Positions 27,768-36,770 of a stretch of 63,869 bases of DNA are shown here, in pieces (position 1 is the stretch's first letter; each line of letters opens with the position of its first letter). The position numbers and the translations under genes were made by a program. A model generated the notes under the pieces. The model was not told the DNA's origin. It saw only the letters and a list, made by a program, of their open reading frames with translations, and ran no database searches. Source of the DNA: an uncultured Clostridia bacterium (GTDB taxonomy: Bacteria; Bacillota; Clostridia; Oscillospirales; Acutalibacteraceae). The DNA is taken from NCBI GenBank assembly GCA_944380675.1, contig CALWIH010000003.1, forward strand, positions 1 through 63,869. The letters are read 5' to 3'.

Positions 27768-28501
27768 CATGCTCCGGCGGCGAGGAGCTCCGAGACCGTG
27801 ACGAAGCGGTATCCGGCGGCGAGCAGGGCGTCGAGACAGGGGGCGAGCGCGTCCGGCGTGCTGAGCCCGCCCTGCTGGAAGCGGAGGATGGAGCCGGGTC
27901 CGCAGGAATCAATCACCGTGCGGCAGATGGTTTGCGGCGAGCCCTCGCGCCAGTCGAAGGCGTCGACGTCCCAGAGCACCGTCTCCATCCCGAGGGAGGC
28001 AGCCGAGGCGAGGAGCGATTCGCTCCACAGGCCGTAGGGCGGGCGAAAGACGGCGGGGGACGCGCCCGTGAGCTCCCGGAGGAGATCGCCGCACCGCGCG
28101 AGGTCTGCGAGCTGACCGTCCGCGGAGAGGGAGGAGAGAGCGCGGCGGTGGGCGTAGGAGTGGCTTCCGATCTCATGCCCGGCGGCGGCGATCGCCCGCG
28201 TCTCCTCGCGGTGGGACGACGCCCATCTTCCCTCGAGGAAGAACGTCGCGCGCACCTCACGCTCCGCGAGGACGGCGAGAATCCGGCCGGTGCCGCGTCC
28301 CTCGCTGAGCGTCTCGAAGGTGAGGGCGAGGAGCTTTTCGCCGTTCGTGCCGGCGCGGGCGACGGGTCCGGAGAGAGCGCTCCACGCGGGACGGCTCTCC
28401 GGGAGGCAGCGCGGCAGGACGGCGAGCGCGAGCAGAGCGGGGAGCAGGAGCACCGCGGCGAAGCGGTACGCGGGGCGGAGGGAGACGAGACGGCTTTTCA
28501 T
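27767..28501 (-). CDS. Degenerate polysaccharide deacetylase (NodB fold)
   Basis: 244 residues with an N-terminal membrane anchor (about 12-32) and a NodB fold. Motif 2 (HSYAH, 114-118), motif 3 (RPPYG, 153-157) and WDVDAFDW (177-184) are kept. Motif 1, normally TFDDG, is TFETL (61-65), so the catalytic base and a metal-binding Asp are lost. The usual His of the last motif is replaced in ILRFQQ. A deacetylase reaction is therefore doubtful; related PdaB/YlxY-like proteins act in sporulation. Start ATG 28501 has AGGAAG upstream; a longer TTG start is less likely. Confidence 0.83.
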   Translation of the reverse strand: MKSRLVSLRPAYRFAAVLLLPALLALAVLPRCLPESRPAWSALSGPVARAGTNGEKLLALTFETLSEGRGTGRILAVLAEREVRATFFLEGRWASSHREETRAIAAAGHEIGSHSYAHRRALSSLSADGQLADLARCGDLLRELTGASPAVFRPPYGLWSESLLASAASLGMETVLWDVDAFDWREGSPQTICRTVIDSCGPGSILRFQQGGLSTPDALAPCLDALLAAGYRFVTVSELLAAGA

Positions 28502-28551
28502 GGGCAGGACTTCCTTTCCGCGGCTCAATAAAGAAAGGGGAGACGGAAAAA

Positions 28552-28779
28552 ATGGCGCTGATTACACATATTCAGCGGTCGGCGAAAAAAATACGCGTGC
28601 TGAAAAAAACGACGATGGAGGTCAGCTGGGACGAGAGGCTGTTCTCCATCCGGACGAAGGCGGCGGGCGCGGAGACGGGGCTGTCCGATCTTCCGGCGGA
28701 CATTCAGCTCGACAGGGAGCAGGCCGCCGTCCTGCACGCGATGCTCGGGGATTTTCTCGGGAACGGGAGCGGCACATAA
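28552..28779 (+). CDS. Hypothetical protein (75 aa)
   Basis: A small soluble protein starting MALITHIQRSAKKIRVLKKT with a basic N-terminal half and an acidic end (LPADIQLDREQAAVLHAMLGD). GGGGAGACGG is well placed before ATG. It lies divergent from the deacetylase gene and 61 bases before the next gene. No family is recognised. Confidence 0.6.
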   Translation: MALITHIQRSAKKIRVLKKTTMEVSWDERLFSIRTKAAGAETGLSDLPADIQLDREQAAVLHAMLGDFLGNGSGT

Positions 28780-28840
28780 TTCCTGATTCTTCCGGAATAC
28801 TAAAATCAGAATCGCCGGAGAAAAGGGAGGAAATCGGTGC

Positions 28841-29383
28841 TTGGAAACCATATTGCTGCTGGGAAACGCCAAAGACCACGCGCTGAGGAATACGCTGCTC
28901 CCCGCGCTGGAGCGGTACGGCGGCGTGCTGTACGCGGGGGAACGGCAGATCTTTCGGATGACGTCGGAGCAGCCGGCATATTTCGTGTACGACTGCGAGC
29001 GATTGCCGGACCTGCAGATTGACCGCGGGGTGCTGCTGTTCAAGGGAAGCTGTACGGCAGAGGAGCGGCTGCGCGTCCCGGAGGGGGTGCGGTGCGTCGC
29101 GGACTCGGGAAACCGGAGCGCCATACGGCTGCTGCAGGAGGCGGGAGCGCCCGCCATCACCTGCGGGACGAGCGCGCGGGACACGCTCAGCGCGGCGAGC
29201 CTCGAATACGGGAGGGCGGTGCTGAGTCTGCAGAGGAGCATCGTGACGCTCGGAGGGAAGCTGCTCGAGCCGCACGACTTTGGGGTCGGCGTGGCGGGAG
29301 GAAGCCTGTCGCGGGAGATTCTGCCCGTCTCGCTTGTCCTGCTTTTGAGCGGGGTTGATTCCGGGGAAGGGTACGTCGTGTGA
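28841..29383 (+). CDS. Uncharacterised clostridial protein (180 aa)
   Basis: The protein starts METILLLGNAKDHALRNTLLP and contains APAITCGTSARDTLSAASLEYGRAVLSLQRSIVTLGGKLLEPHDFGV, followed by a hydrophobic C-terminus (SLVLLLSG). This ITCG...DTL...S...SLQR pattern occurs in unnamed clostridial proteins that look faintly like the last domain of Mur ligases; no function is assigned. The start is TTG, with AAAGGGAGG ten bases upstream. Confidence 0.68.
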   Translation: METILLLGNAKDHALRNTLLPALERYGGVLYAGERQIFRMTSEQPAYFVYDCERLPDLQIDRGVLLFKGSCTAEERLRVPEGVRCVADSGNRSAIRLLQEAGAPAITCGTSARDTLSAASLEYGRAVLSLQRSIVTLGGKLLEPHDFGVGVAGGSLSREILPVSLVLLLSGVDSGEGYVV

Positions 29384-29412
29384 AAAACGGGGCTGAGACA
29401 AAAATTGCCAGA

Positions 29413-29440
29413 CATAAAACGCGGGCGGCGGCGTACAATA
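29413..29440 (+). promoter_or_regulatory. Possible forespore sigma-G promoter of the SASP gene
   Basis: CATA (29413-29416) and TACAATA (29434-29440), 17 bases apart, resemble the sigma-G consensus with some mismatches. The gene product is a forespore protein. Confidence 0.35.
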
Positions 29441-29516
29441 AGCTTGCAAACGCAAATCAAGCTTTTTCACAGAAACGGAAAAGCAAACATTTTCAAAAAG
29501 TAAGGAGTGTATTGAT

Positions 29517-29708
29517 ATGTCCAGCAATAAGAACGTTGTCCCCGAGGCCCGCGCCGCACTCGATAAGTTCAAGATGGAAGCGGCTTCCGAGGTTGGCGTG
29601 AACCTCAAGCAGGGCTACAACGGCGACCTGACCTCGAAGGAAGCCGGCAGCGTCGGCGGCCAGATGGTCAAGAATATGATCAAGAGCTACGAGCAGAGCA
29701 TGAAATAA
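29517..29708 (+). CDS. Alpha/beta-type small acid-soluble spore protein
   Basis: 63 residues matching the SASP family: ARAALDKFKMEAASEVGVNL includes the germination protease site (around MEAASEVGV), and YNGDLTSKEAGSVGGQMVKNMI is the conserved DNA-binding second half. These proteins coat spore DNA. TAAGGAG precedes ATG 29517. It is direct evidence that the organism forms spores. Confidence 0.95.
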   Translation: MSSNKNVVPEARAALDKFKMEAASEVGVNLKQGYNGDLTSKEAGSVGGQMVKNMIKSYEQSMK

Positions 29709-29732
29709 AACCCTCCCTTCAAGACAGGAAAG

Positions 29733-29762
29733 GACGCCGGCCAATCGGGCCGGCGTCTTTTC
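29733..29762 (+). terminator. Terminator of the SASP gene
   Basis: GACGCCGGCC and GGCCGGCGTC around a 5-base loop, then TTTTT. Confidence 0.9.
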
Positions 29763-29763
29763 G

Positions 29764-30140
29764 ATCGGAGCAGGGAGCTTAGGATTTAAGACGTGAAAGT
29801 TTCGCCCGCCTTTTCAAAGGCGGCAGGGGATCGGGGGCAAAGCCCCCGAGCAGTGGCTAACGGTGATCAATAACGCGAAGCCCCGAAAAAGCAAGGGGAA
29901 ACAGCGAAGCGTCTTTCCCCGAACGGCAGCGCACGAAGGGAATTTCCCGCAGACAGCTCGTCTATCCTTTCGCACGCAGCCTCCTGCTGTCTAACACGGT
30001 CTGCTGCTTCATAAGGACGCGAAAGGATACAGTCGGGAGGCTGCAATGCTTTCAGAAAGCGTTGTGCAAGTCTTCCGGAAATAGACGATTCGCCAGCCGC
30101 TCCGCCGCCAACAGCTTCACATTTTTCCCCCATCCGCATC
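29764..30140. repeat. Gene-free repeat region after the SASP gene
   Basis: No gene is seen. 29793-29828 resembles the start of the dispersed repeat at 16414, followed by the hairpin GGGGGC-AAA-GCCCCC. 29866-29935 resembles 16670-16735. Perfect 11-base arms TATCCTTTCGC (29963-29973) and GCGAAAGGATA (30019-30029) enclose a 45-base loop. Confidence 0.55.
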
Positions 30141-30527
30141 TCAGCTCTCGTAATCCTCCAGCACGCTGTTCAGCCGCTCTCTGCCGCTCACCGTAATCCC
30201 CGCGGCGAGCATTTTCCTGTCCGCCTCCGGCAGCAGCTCCACCGCCACGTCCACCGTATACAGCGGTTCGTCCTCGTTCTCGGCAAAAACTCCAATCATC
30301 CCCTCGTATTCCCGAACAATATAGATAGTTTGACTGCTCGAAAGAACGGGAGAATTTGAATTTCCAATGTATTCTTGACTTGAGTTTTCGTTTGCAGTAG
30401 AATAAGACAGTGTATTTGAACTGAGGACTTCCGGCGGCTCGGTTTCCGGCTTTTGTATGCCCGGAACCAGCAGCGCCGACACGAACACGACGGCCGCGCA
30501 GCAGCCTATGATTGCGATTTTTCTCAA
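30141..30527 (-). CDS. Exported BofC C-terminal-domain-like protein
   Basis: 128 residues: an N-terminal signal anchor (IAIIGCCAAVVFVSALLV), a Ser/Asn-rich linker (about 35-65), and a compact domain with YIVREYEGMIGVFAENEDEP, LLPEADRKMLAAGITV and a terminal LEDYES. This pattern matches the BofC C-terminal domain found in many clostridial proteins; BofC itself controls SpoIVB signalling between spore compartments, but that role is not implied for this short form. The start is TTG with GAGGTGAT upstream. Divergent from the PBP gene. Confidence 0.78.
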   Translation of the reverse strand: MRKIAIIGCCAAVVFVSALLVPGIQKPETEPPEVLSSNTLSYSTANENSSQEYIGNSNSPVLSSSQTIYIVREYEGMIGVFAENEDEPLYTVDVAVELLPEADRKMLAAGITVSGRERLNSVLEDYES

Positions 30528-30632
30528 AGCGTATCACCTCAGGGATAGTCTTTGAAAAATCTGGCAGGTTATGCGGCGGCCCCTCCGGTTTTTTCCGGCG
30601 GATCGCCATTGACGGAGAAAGGAGACGGCACC

Positions 30633-33059
30633 GTGAGAAAAACGGACATCAACCGCTATGTGCAGAAGGAAAAGAACACCGCCGGCGCTGCGGCGCTCGG
30701 AGCGCTCTGCTCCGTCGGCAGTGTTTTGAAGAAGCTCCTTCTGACAATCTTCACCATCTGCATGATTACCGGCATCATCGTATCGATCTCGGTCATCTCC
30801 TTCATCTGGAGCATAAAGGACGAGTCCGTCGACTACGACCTGCACAAGCTCAAGCTCAATTATACCTCGTTCATCTATGTGAACGGGGAGGGAGACGATC
30901 CGAACAACCCCGTTGAGTACCAGGCTCTCTACAGCGGAGAAAACCGCGTCTGGGTCGACTTCGGCGATATCCCGCAGTACATGAAGGACGCCATCATCTG
31001 CATCGAGGACAAGCGCTACAACGAGCATCAGGGCGTCGACTGGATCCGCACGGGCGGCGCTATCCTCAACCTCTTTACCGGGAGCAGCGACAGTATGTAC
31101 GGCGGCTCCACCATCACGCAGCAGCTGATTAAGAACCTGACCGGCGAAAGCGAGGTCAGCCTCACGCGCAAGGTCAAGGAAATCTTCCGCGCGCTGAATC
31201 TCGAGAAGAAGTATACCAAGGACGAGATTCTCTGCGCGTACCTGAACGTCGTGCCCTTCGGCAGCGGCTGCAACGGCGTACAGGCCGCCGCCAACCTCTA
31301 TTTCGGCAAGGATATTCAGGACTGCGGCCTCGCCGAGTGCGCCGCCATCGCCGGCATCACGCAGAATCCCTATAAGTATACCCCGCTGCTCCATCCCGAG
31401 GCGAACAAGGAGCGTCAGCAGACTGTCCTGACGGAAATGTACAGGCAGGGCAAGGTGACGAAGGCCGAGTACGAGGAAGCGATGGAGAAGTCCGAGCATA
31501 TGACGTTCGTCGGACGCACCGACGAGGAGGACGACGACGATACCGTCATCCCGATCTGGAACTGGTACACCGAGACGCTGTTCGAGGACGTCAAGAACGA
31601 CCTCATGGAGCTTTACAGCATCTCCTCGGAGCAGGCCGTCGATATGATTTACCACGACGGCTTGAAGATCTATTCCGCGCAGGATACCGAGTATCAGGAA
31701 ATCGCCGAGAGCATCCTCTCCGACCCGACCGTGTTTGACCCGCTCAACACCGGCGCGGAGGCCGGCTATTTCGCGATGGATTACTCGGGCCGCGTGCTCG
31801 CCGTCGTCGGCAATATCGGGGAGAAGCAGGGCAACCGCCTGAACAACAACGCGACCATGGCGGTGCGACAGCCCGGCTCCTCGCTCAAGCCGCTCGTCGA
31901 CTACGCGCCCGCGTTCGAGAATAAGCTCATCAACTATTCCTCGATGCTTCTTGACGAGCCGATCGAGGGCTACTTCGACGACGGCCGCGCCGGCCCGAAC
32001 AACTACTCGCCCGGCTTCGAGGGAGAGGTCACGACGCGGTACGCGCTCATCAAGTCGCTCAACCCGCCCGCCGTCCGGCTGCTGCAGCAGATTACGCCGC
32101 AGGCCGCAGCCTCCTTCCTCACCGACAGACTCGGCTTTTCTCCCATCGCGCAGTCCGACCAGGTGCTCTCCATGGGCATCGGCGGCAGTATGGGCGTCAC
32201 CGTCTGCGAAATGGCCGCGGGCTTCCAGATCTTCGGCAACGGCGGCAAGTATTATGAGCCCTATACCTATTACTATGTGGAGGACAGCGACGGCAACGTC
32301 ATCCTCGACAACCGCAATAACATCGGCCGCGAGGCCATTTCCTCCGAGAACGCGACAATTATGCGCAAGCTCCTCGAGGAGGTCATCGGCCCCTACCCGG
32401 CGACCGGTCTGGCCGCCGACGTCGAGGGCTGGCAGATTTACGGCAAGACGGGCACGACGAACTCCCTGATGGATCTCTGGTTCGTCGGCGGCTCGCCGTA
32501 CGCCGTCGCCGCCATCTGGACGGGCTATCCGAAATATGACCACGCGATGAACGACACCGACAACCGTCACAAGACGCTGTGGAGCGAAATCATGACGCAG
32601 TACCTCGCCGATAAGGAGAGCCGCACGTTCTCCGACGACCCCGGCGTCTTCTCCATGAGCTACTGCAGGGAGACGGGCAAGCTCGCCCTCCCGGGCGTGT
32701 GCACCGATACGGCCACCGGCTGGTATACGAACGACAATAAGCCCGATTACTGCGACGGCAGCCACGCGGCCGCATCCTCCGCGCCGTCGTCGGAGACGCC
32801 GTCGTCCGAAGTGTCCGCGCCGTCGTCCGCGCCGGAGAGCGCGGCTGAGAGCGGGGAGGAGTCCTCGCTGAGCTCGGCCTCGTCCGCGAGCTCGTCCCTG
32901 CGGCCGCCGGAGTCTGAGCCGCAGTCCGAGGCGCAGCACTCCTCCGCGCCCGCGGAGAGCGAGGGGCCGAACCTTCCGTCGTCCTCCGCAGTCTCCGACG
33001 GCGGAGGGGAGCCGTCCTCCGGGCAGACGCTGCCCGAGACGGAGTCCGACGCCGCCTGA
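30633..33059 (+). CDS. Class A penicillin-binding protein (glycosyltransferase/transpeptidase)
   Basis: 808 residues. A membrane helix (about 30-60) is followed by the GT51 domain with EDKRYNEHQGVDW and GGSTITQQLIKNL, then the transpeptidase domain with PGSSLKPL (SxxK), SLN (SxN) and YGKTGTTN (KTG). The last 100 residues form a Ser/Pro/Glu-rich tail probably in the wall. The enzyme polymerises and crosslinks peptidoglycan. The GTG at 30633 has AAAGGAG upstream; the longer TTG reading would start before that site. Confidence 0.93.
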   Translation: MRKTDINRYVQKEKNTAGAAALGALCSVGSVLKKLLLTIFTICMITGIIVSISVISFIWSIKDESVDYDLHKLKLNYTSFIYVNGEGDDPNNPVEYQALYSGENRVWVDFGDIPQYMKDAIICIEDKRYNEHQGVDWIRTGGAILNLFTGSSDSMYGGSTITQQLIKNLTGESEVSLTRKVKEIFRALNLEKKYTKDEILCAYLNVVPFGSGCNGVQAAANLYFGKDIQDCGLAECAAIAGITQNPYKYTPLLHPEANKERQQTVLTEMYRQGKVTKAEYEEAMEKSEHMTFVGRTDEEDDDDTVIPIWNWYTETLFEDVKNDLMELYSISSEQAVDMIYHDGLKIYSAQDTEYQEIAESILSDPTVFDPLNTGAEAGYFAMDYSGRVLAVVGNIGEKQGNRLNNNATMAVRQPGSSLKPLVDYAPAFENKLINYSSMLLDEPIEGYFDDGRAGPNNYSPGFEGEVTTRYALIKSLNPPAVRLLQQITPQAAASFLTDRLGFSPIAQSDQVLSMGIGGSMGVTVCEMAAGFQIFGNGGKYYEPYTYYYVEDSDGNVILDNRNNIGREAISSENATIMRKLLEEVIGPYPATGLAADVEGWQIYGKTGTTNSLMDLWFVGGSPYAVAAIWTGYPKYDHAMNDTDNRHKTLWSEIMTQYLADKESRTFSDDPGVFSMSYCRETGKLALPGVCTDTATGWYTNDNKPDYCDGSHAAASSAPSSETPSSEVSAPSSAPESAAESGEESSLSSASSASSSLRPPESEPQSEAQHSSAPAESEGPNLPSSSAVSDGGGEPSSGQTLPETESDAA

Positions 33060-33165
33060 ACCCGCCGATCCTTTGCTTTTTTGAGAGAAAGACGCGCGTT
33101 CTCCGCCGTTTTTCCCGGAAAGGCTTCCTTTGGGAAATGAACAATAGAAACGAGGGATTCATAGT

Positions 33166-34410
33166 ATGGTAAAAATTGCAATTATGGGACACGGAACCGT
33201 CGGTTCCGGCGTCGTGGAGGTTCTCACCACCCATGCCGACAGCATCACGAGCAGAGCCAAGCAGGAGATCGACATCAAGTACATTCTCGATCTGAGAGAA
33301 TTCCCCGACAGTCCTCTTGCGGACAGATTTACCAAATCCTTTGACGATATCCTGAACGACCCCGAGATTCTCGTCGTCGTCGAGGTTATGGGCGGGTTGC
33401 ATCCCGCGTACGACTATGTGAAGAGCTGCCTCGAGGCGGGGAAGAGCGTCGTCACCTCCAATAAGGAGCTCGTCGCCGCGAAGGGCGCGGAGCTGCTCAA
33501 AATCGCGCAGGAGAAGAATCTCAACTTCCTGTTTGAGGCGAGCGTCGGCGGCGGCATCCCGATTATCCGCCCGATGAGCCAGTGCCTCGCCGCGAACGAC
33601 GTGGTCGAGGTGGCCGGCATCCTCAACGGCACGACGAATTTCATCCTCACGAAGATGATCAACGAGGATATGTCCTTCGAGGACGCTCTCGCCCTCGCGC
33701 AGAAGCTCGGCTACGCCGAACGGAACCCCGCCGCAGACGTGGAGGGTCACGACGCGTGCCGGAAGATCTGCATCCTCGCCTCGCTCGCCTACGGCAAGCA
33801 CGTCTATCCCGACCAGGTGCACACCGAGGGCATCACGAATATCTCCCTCGCGGACGTCAAGTACGCGGACGCGTGGGGCGGCGTCGTGAAGCTCATAGGC
33901 GAGGTCAGCAAGACGCCGGAGGGGAAGCTGCACAGCATTGTCTGCCCGATGTTCATCCCGCGCGACAGCCAGCTCGCGAACGTCGACGACGTCTTCAACG
34001 GCATCATGGTGCGCGGCGACGCGACGGGCGACGTCGTGTTCTACGGCAAGGGCGCGGGCAAGCTGCCCACCGCGAGCGCCGTCGTCGCGGACGTCATCGA
34101 CTGCGTCAAACATATTCAGGCGCGCAAGTACCTCTTCTGGGAGGACGGCAGCCCGGACTATGTCGCCGATTACCTCGACGCCGAGGTCGCGATGTACGTC
34201 CGCCTCAAGGGAGACGATCCGGACGGGCTGTGCCGCCTGGCCGAGGAAGCCTTCGGCGAGATTTCCCGCCTGTTCCGCAAGGACGCGGATCCCGGCGAGG
34301 CCGCGTTCCTCACGCCTGTGCTCCCCGAGCGGGAGATCCGCGCGAAGCTCGAGACCCTCGCGCAGCACGGCGCTCAGATCCTCAACACCATCCGTCTGAG
34401 CGACTTCTGA
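33166..34410 (+). CDS. hom: Homoserine dehydrogenase
   Basis: 414 residues: the Rossmann motif GHGTVGSGVVE (8-18), catalytic region GILNGTTNFIL, EGHDACRKICILA, and a C-terminal ACT domain (about 345-414) that normally mediates threonine feedback. It reduces aspartate semialdehyde to homoserine. It heads the hom-thrB-lysC cluster. Confidence 0.95.
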   Translation: MVKIAIMGHGTVGSGVVEVLTTHADSITSRAKQEIDIKYILDLREFPDSPLADRFTKSFDDILNDPEILVVVEVMGGLHPAYDYVKSCLEAGKSVVTSNKELVAAKGAELLKIAQEKNLNFLFEASVGGGIPIIRPMSQCLAANDVVEVAGILNGTTNFILTKMINEDMSFEDALALAQKLGYAERNPAADVEGHDACRKICILASLAYGKHVYPDQVHTEGITNISLADVKYADAWGGVVKLIGEVSKTPEGKLHSIVCPMFIPRDSQLANVDDVFNGIMVRGDATGDVVFYGKGAGKLPTASAVVADVIDCVKHIQARKYLFWEDGSPDYVADYLDAEVAMYVRLKGDDPDGLCRLAEEAFGEISRLFRKDADPGEAAFLTPVLPEREIRAKLETLAQHGAQILNTIRLSDF

Positions 34411-34456
34411 TTGATTTCGTTATCCGAATTTTACTTCTATATGGCAGGTGCAGAAC

Positions 34457-35353
34457 ATGATTAGAATCCAGGTCCCGGCGACCAGCGCGAATCTCGGCTC
34501 CGGCTTTGATTCCCTCGGTATTGCGCTGACCCTGTACAATCAGGTGTGGATGGAGGAGGCCGACAAGCTCGACATCTCCTGCACGGACGACGTCGTCGTC
34601 CCGAAAGACGAAAGCAACCTGATTTACTGGGCGGTCAAGCAGCTGTATCAGGAATGCGGCAGGAAGCTCCCCGGCCTCAAGCTGGTTCAGCAGAACAACA
34701 TCCCGCTCGCGCGCGGGCTCGGCAGCAGCTCGGCGTGCATCGTGGCCGGCATTCTCGGCGCGAACCGGCTGCTCGGGAATCCGTTTTCCCGCTCCGATCT
34801 CATCAACCTCGCGGCGAAGATTGAGGGCCATCCCGACAACACGTCTCCCGCGATTGAGGGCGGCCTCGTGACGTCCGCGATGGAGGGAGGACGCATCTAC
34901 AGCGTCAGCGTTCCGGTGTCCGACAAGCTCAAGTTCGCCGTCTTCATTCCGCCCTTTGAGCTCAAGACGGAGATGGCGCGCTCCGTGCTGCCGGAGACGT
35001 ACTCGCGGGCCGACGTTGTGTACAACCTCTCCCGCTCCGCGCTGATGACGGCGTCCCTGTTCTCCGGGAAGCTCGAGAATCTGCGCGTGGCTGTGGGCGA
35101 CCGGATTCATCAGCCGTACCGCTCCGGGCTCATCGAGAACTTCGACAACGTGTTCCGCATGAGCTACGAGCTCGGCAGCCTCGGCACCTACATCAGCGGC
35201 TCCGGCCCCACCATCATCGCGATGGTGCCGACCGACAGCATGGATACGTTTATCGCCCACGCGGAAAATCACATGAAGGAAAAGGGCATCACCGGCTGGG
35301 ACGTCCGCTTCCTGAGCGTGGACTCCAAGGGCGCCCAGGTCTCGCTGGACTAA
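34457..35353 (+). CDS. thrB: Homoserine kinase
   Basis: 298 residues of the GHMP kinase family, with PATSANLGSGFDSLGIAL near the start, the ATP loop LARGLGSSSACIV and SGSGPTIIA. It phosphorylates homoserine on the way to threonine. ATG 34457 is preferred to GTG 34448, which overlaps the ribosome binding site GGCAGGTG. thrC is not in the window. Confidence 0.95.
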   Translation: MIRIQVPATSANLGSGFDSLGIALTLYNQVWMEEADKLDISCTDDVVVPKDESNLIYWAVKQLYQECGRKLPGLKLVQQNNIPLARGLGSSSACIVAGILGANRLLGNPFSRSDLINLAAKIEGHPDNTSPAIEGGLVTSAMEGGRIYSVSVPVSDKLKFAVFIPPFELKTEMARSVLPETYSRADVVYNLSRSALMTASLFSGKLENLRVAVGDRIHQPYRSGLIENFDNVFRMSYELGSLGTYISGSGPTIIAMVPTDSMDTFIAHAENHMKEKGITGWDVRFLSVDSKGAQVSLD

Positions 35354-35381
35354 CCGAGAACTATTGATTGGGGGATTCTCT

Positions 35382-36599
35382 ATGAGTTTGATCGTACAGA
35401 AATTCGGCGGCAGCTCCGTGGCGAACGCCGAGCGCATTTTCAATGTCGCCGACATTGTCACCGGCACCTATAAGCAGGGCAACGACGTTGTCGTCGTCGT
35501 CTCCGCGCAGGGCGACACGACGGACGACCTTATCGAAAAGGCGAAGGAAATCAATCCCGACGCTTCCAAGCGCGAGATGGATATGCTCCTCACGGCGGGC
35601 GAGCAGATGTCCGCTTCGCTGCTCGCGATGGCGATTGAGAAGCTCGGCTGCCCCGTGGTGTCGCTCCTCGGCTGGCAGGCAGGCTTCCTGACCTCCTCCG
35701 CGTACGGCACCGCCCGCATCAAGCGCGTCGTGCCCGACCGCATCAAGAAGGAGCTTGACAAGAAGAACATCGTCGTTGTGACGGGCTTCCAGGGCGTCAA
35801 CCGCTACAACGACATGACGACCCTCGGCCGCGGCGGCTCCGACACCAGCGCTGTGGCCATCGCCGCCGTCATGCACGCCGACCTGTGCCAGATCTTCACC
35901 GACGTCGACGGCGTCTACACGGCGGATCCGCGCAAGGTTCCCGGCGCGAAGAAGCTCAAGACCATCTCCTACAACGAGATGCTCGAGCTCGCGACGCTCG
36001 GCGCGCAGGTGCTCAACAACCGTTCCGTTGAGATGGCAATGAAATACAACATCGAGCTGGAAGTGCTCTCCAGTTTGACCCGCGAACCGGGCACAATTGT
36101 GAAGGAGGCTAATAAAATGGAGAAAATGTTGATCAGCGGCGTGGCGAAGGACGAGGACGTCGCCCGAATTTCGATTATCGGCGTGCCGGATCGCCCCGGC
36201 CTGGCGTTTAAGATTTTCTCGAAGCTCAGCGCGAAGAAGATCAACGTCGACATCATTCTTCAGTCCATCGGTCACAACGGCACGAAGGACATCAGCTTCA
36301 CCGTCGGCAAGTCGAACCTCAAGGACGCGATCGACACGCTTACGCCGTACATCGAGGTGCTCGGCGCTTCGAGCATTGTCCACGACGAGAACGTTGCGAA
36401 GGTTTCCATCGTCGGCGCGGGTATGGAGAGCCATCCCGGCGTGGCCGCCGAGATGTTCGAGGCCCTCTTTGAGGCGAACATCAACATCCGCATGATCTCG
36501 ACGAGCGAGATTAAGATCTCCGTGCTGATCGACCGCGCCGACGCCGACCGCGCCGTCACGGCCATCCACAACAAGTTCTTTACCCCCGACCAGCTGTAA
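35382..36599 (+). CDS. lysC: Aspartate kinase (alpha form)
   Basis: 405 residues. The kinase domain has VQKFGGSSVA (5-14), GFQGVN and LGRGGSDTSAVAIA; two ACT domains occupy about 265-405. It phosphorylates aspartate, feeding lysine, methionine and threonine synthesis. ATG 35382 has GGGGGA upstream. A second, in-frame translation start lies within the gene, as in Bacillus aspartokinase II. Confidence 0.94.
   Translation: MSLIVQKFGGSSVANAERIFNVADIVTGTYKQGNDVVVVVSAQGDTTDDLIEKAKEINPDASKREMDMLLTAGEQMSASLLAMAIEKLGCPVVSLLGWQAGFLTSSAYGTARIKRVVPDRIKKELDKKNIVVVTGFQGVNRYNDMTTLGRGGSDTSAVAIAAVMHADLCQIFTDVDGVYTADPRKVPGAKKLKTISYNEMLELATLGAQVLNNRSVEMAMKYNIELEVLSSLTREPGTIVKEANKMEKMLISGVAKDEDVARISIIGVPDRPGLAFKIFSKLSAKKINVDIILQSIGHNGTKDISFTVGKSNLKDAIDTLTPYIEVLGASSIVHDENVAKVSIVGAGMESHPGVAAEMFEALFEANINIRMISTSEIKISVLIDRADADRAVTAIHNKFFTPDQL
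36117..36599 (+). CDS. Probable aspartokinase beta subunit from an internal start
   Basis: Inside lysC, GAAGGAGG (36101-36108) lies eight bases before an in-frame ATG at 36117. Translation from it would give a 160-residue protein consisting of the two ACT domains only. Bacillus subtilis LysC is made as alpha and beta chains (beta about 163 residues) from exactly such an in-phase internal start. The site is seen; its use is inferred. Confidence 0.65.
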   Translation: MEKMLISGVAKDEDVARISIIGVPDRPGLAFKIFSKLSAKKINVDIILQSIGHNGTKDISFTVGKSNLKDAIDTLTPYIEVLGASSIVHDENVAKVSIVGAGMESHPGVAAEMFEALFEANINIRMISTSEIKISVLIDRADADRAVTAIHNKFFTPDQL

Positions 36600-36627
36600 T
36601 CCCGCGCAGCAAACTCCGGACAGACAA

Positions 36628-36677
36628 CAGGCCGCCCCGAACGGAAGAGGATTCCGTCCGGGGCGGCCTGTTTATTT
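36628..36677 (+). terminator. Terminator of the hom-thrB-lysC cluster
   Basis: CAGGCCGCCCCG pairs with CGGGGCGGCCTG, with ACGGAA/TTCCGT inside, then TTTATTTTT. Confidence 0.9.
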
Positions 36678-36770
36678 TTACACATTCCGCGCCTTTTTTC
36701 TGGTATGCTGAACCAGAGCCCCGCATGAAGCAGGGGGAGAGGGGGAGAATAGAGCAGAGGGAAGCGGCGC

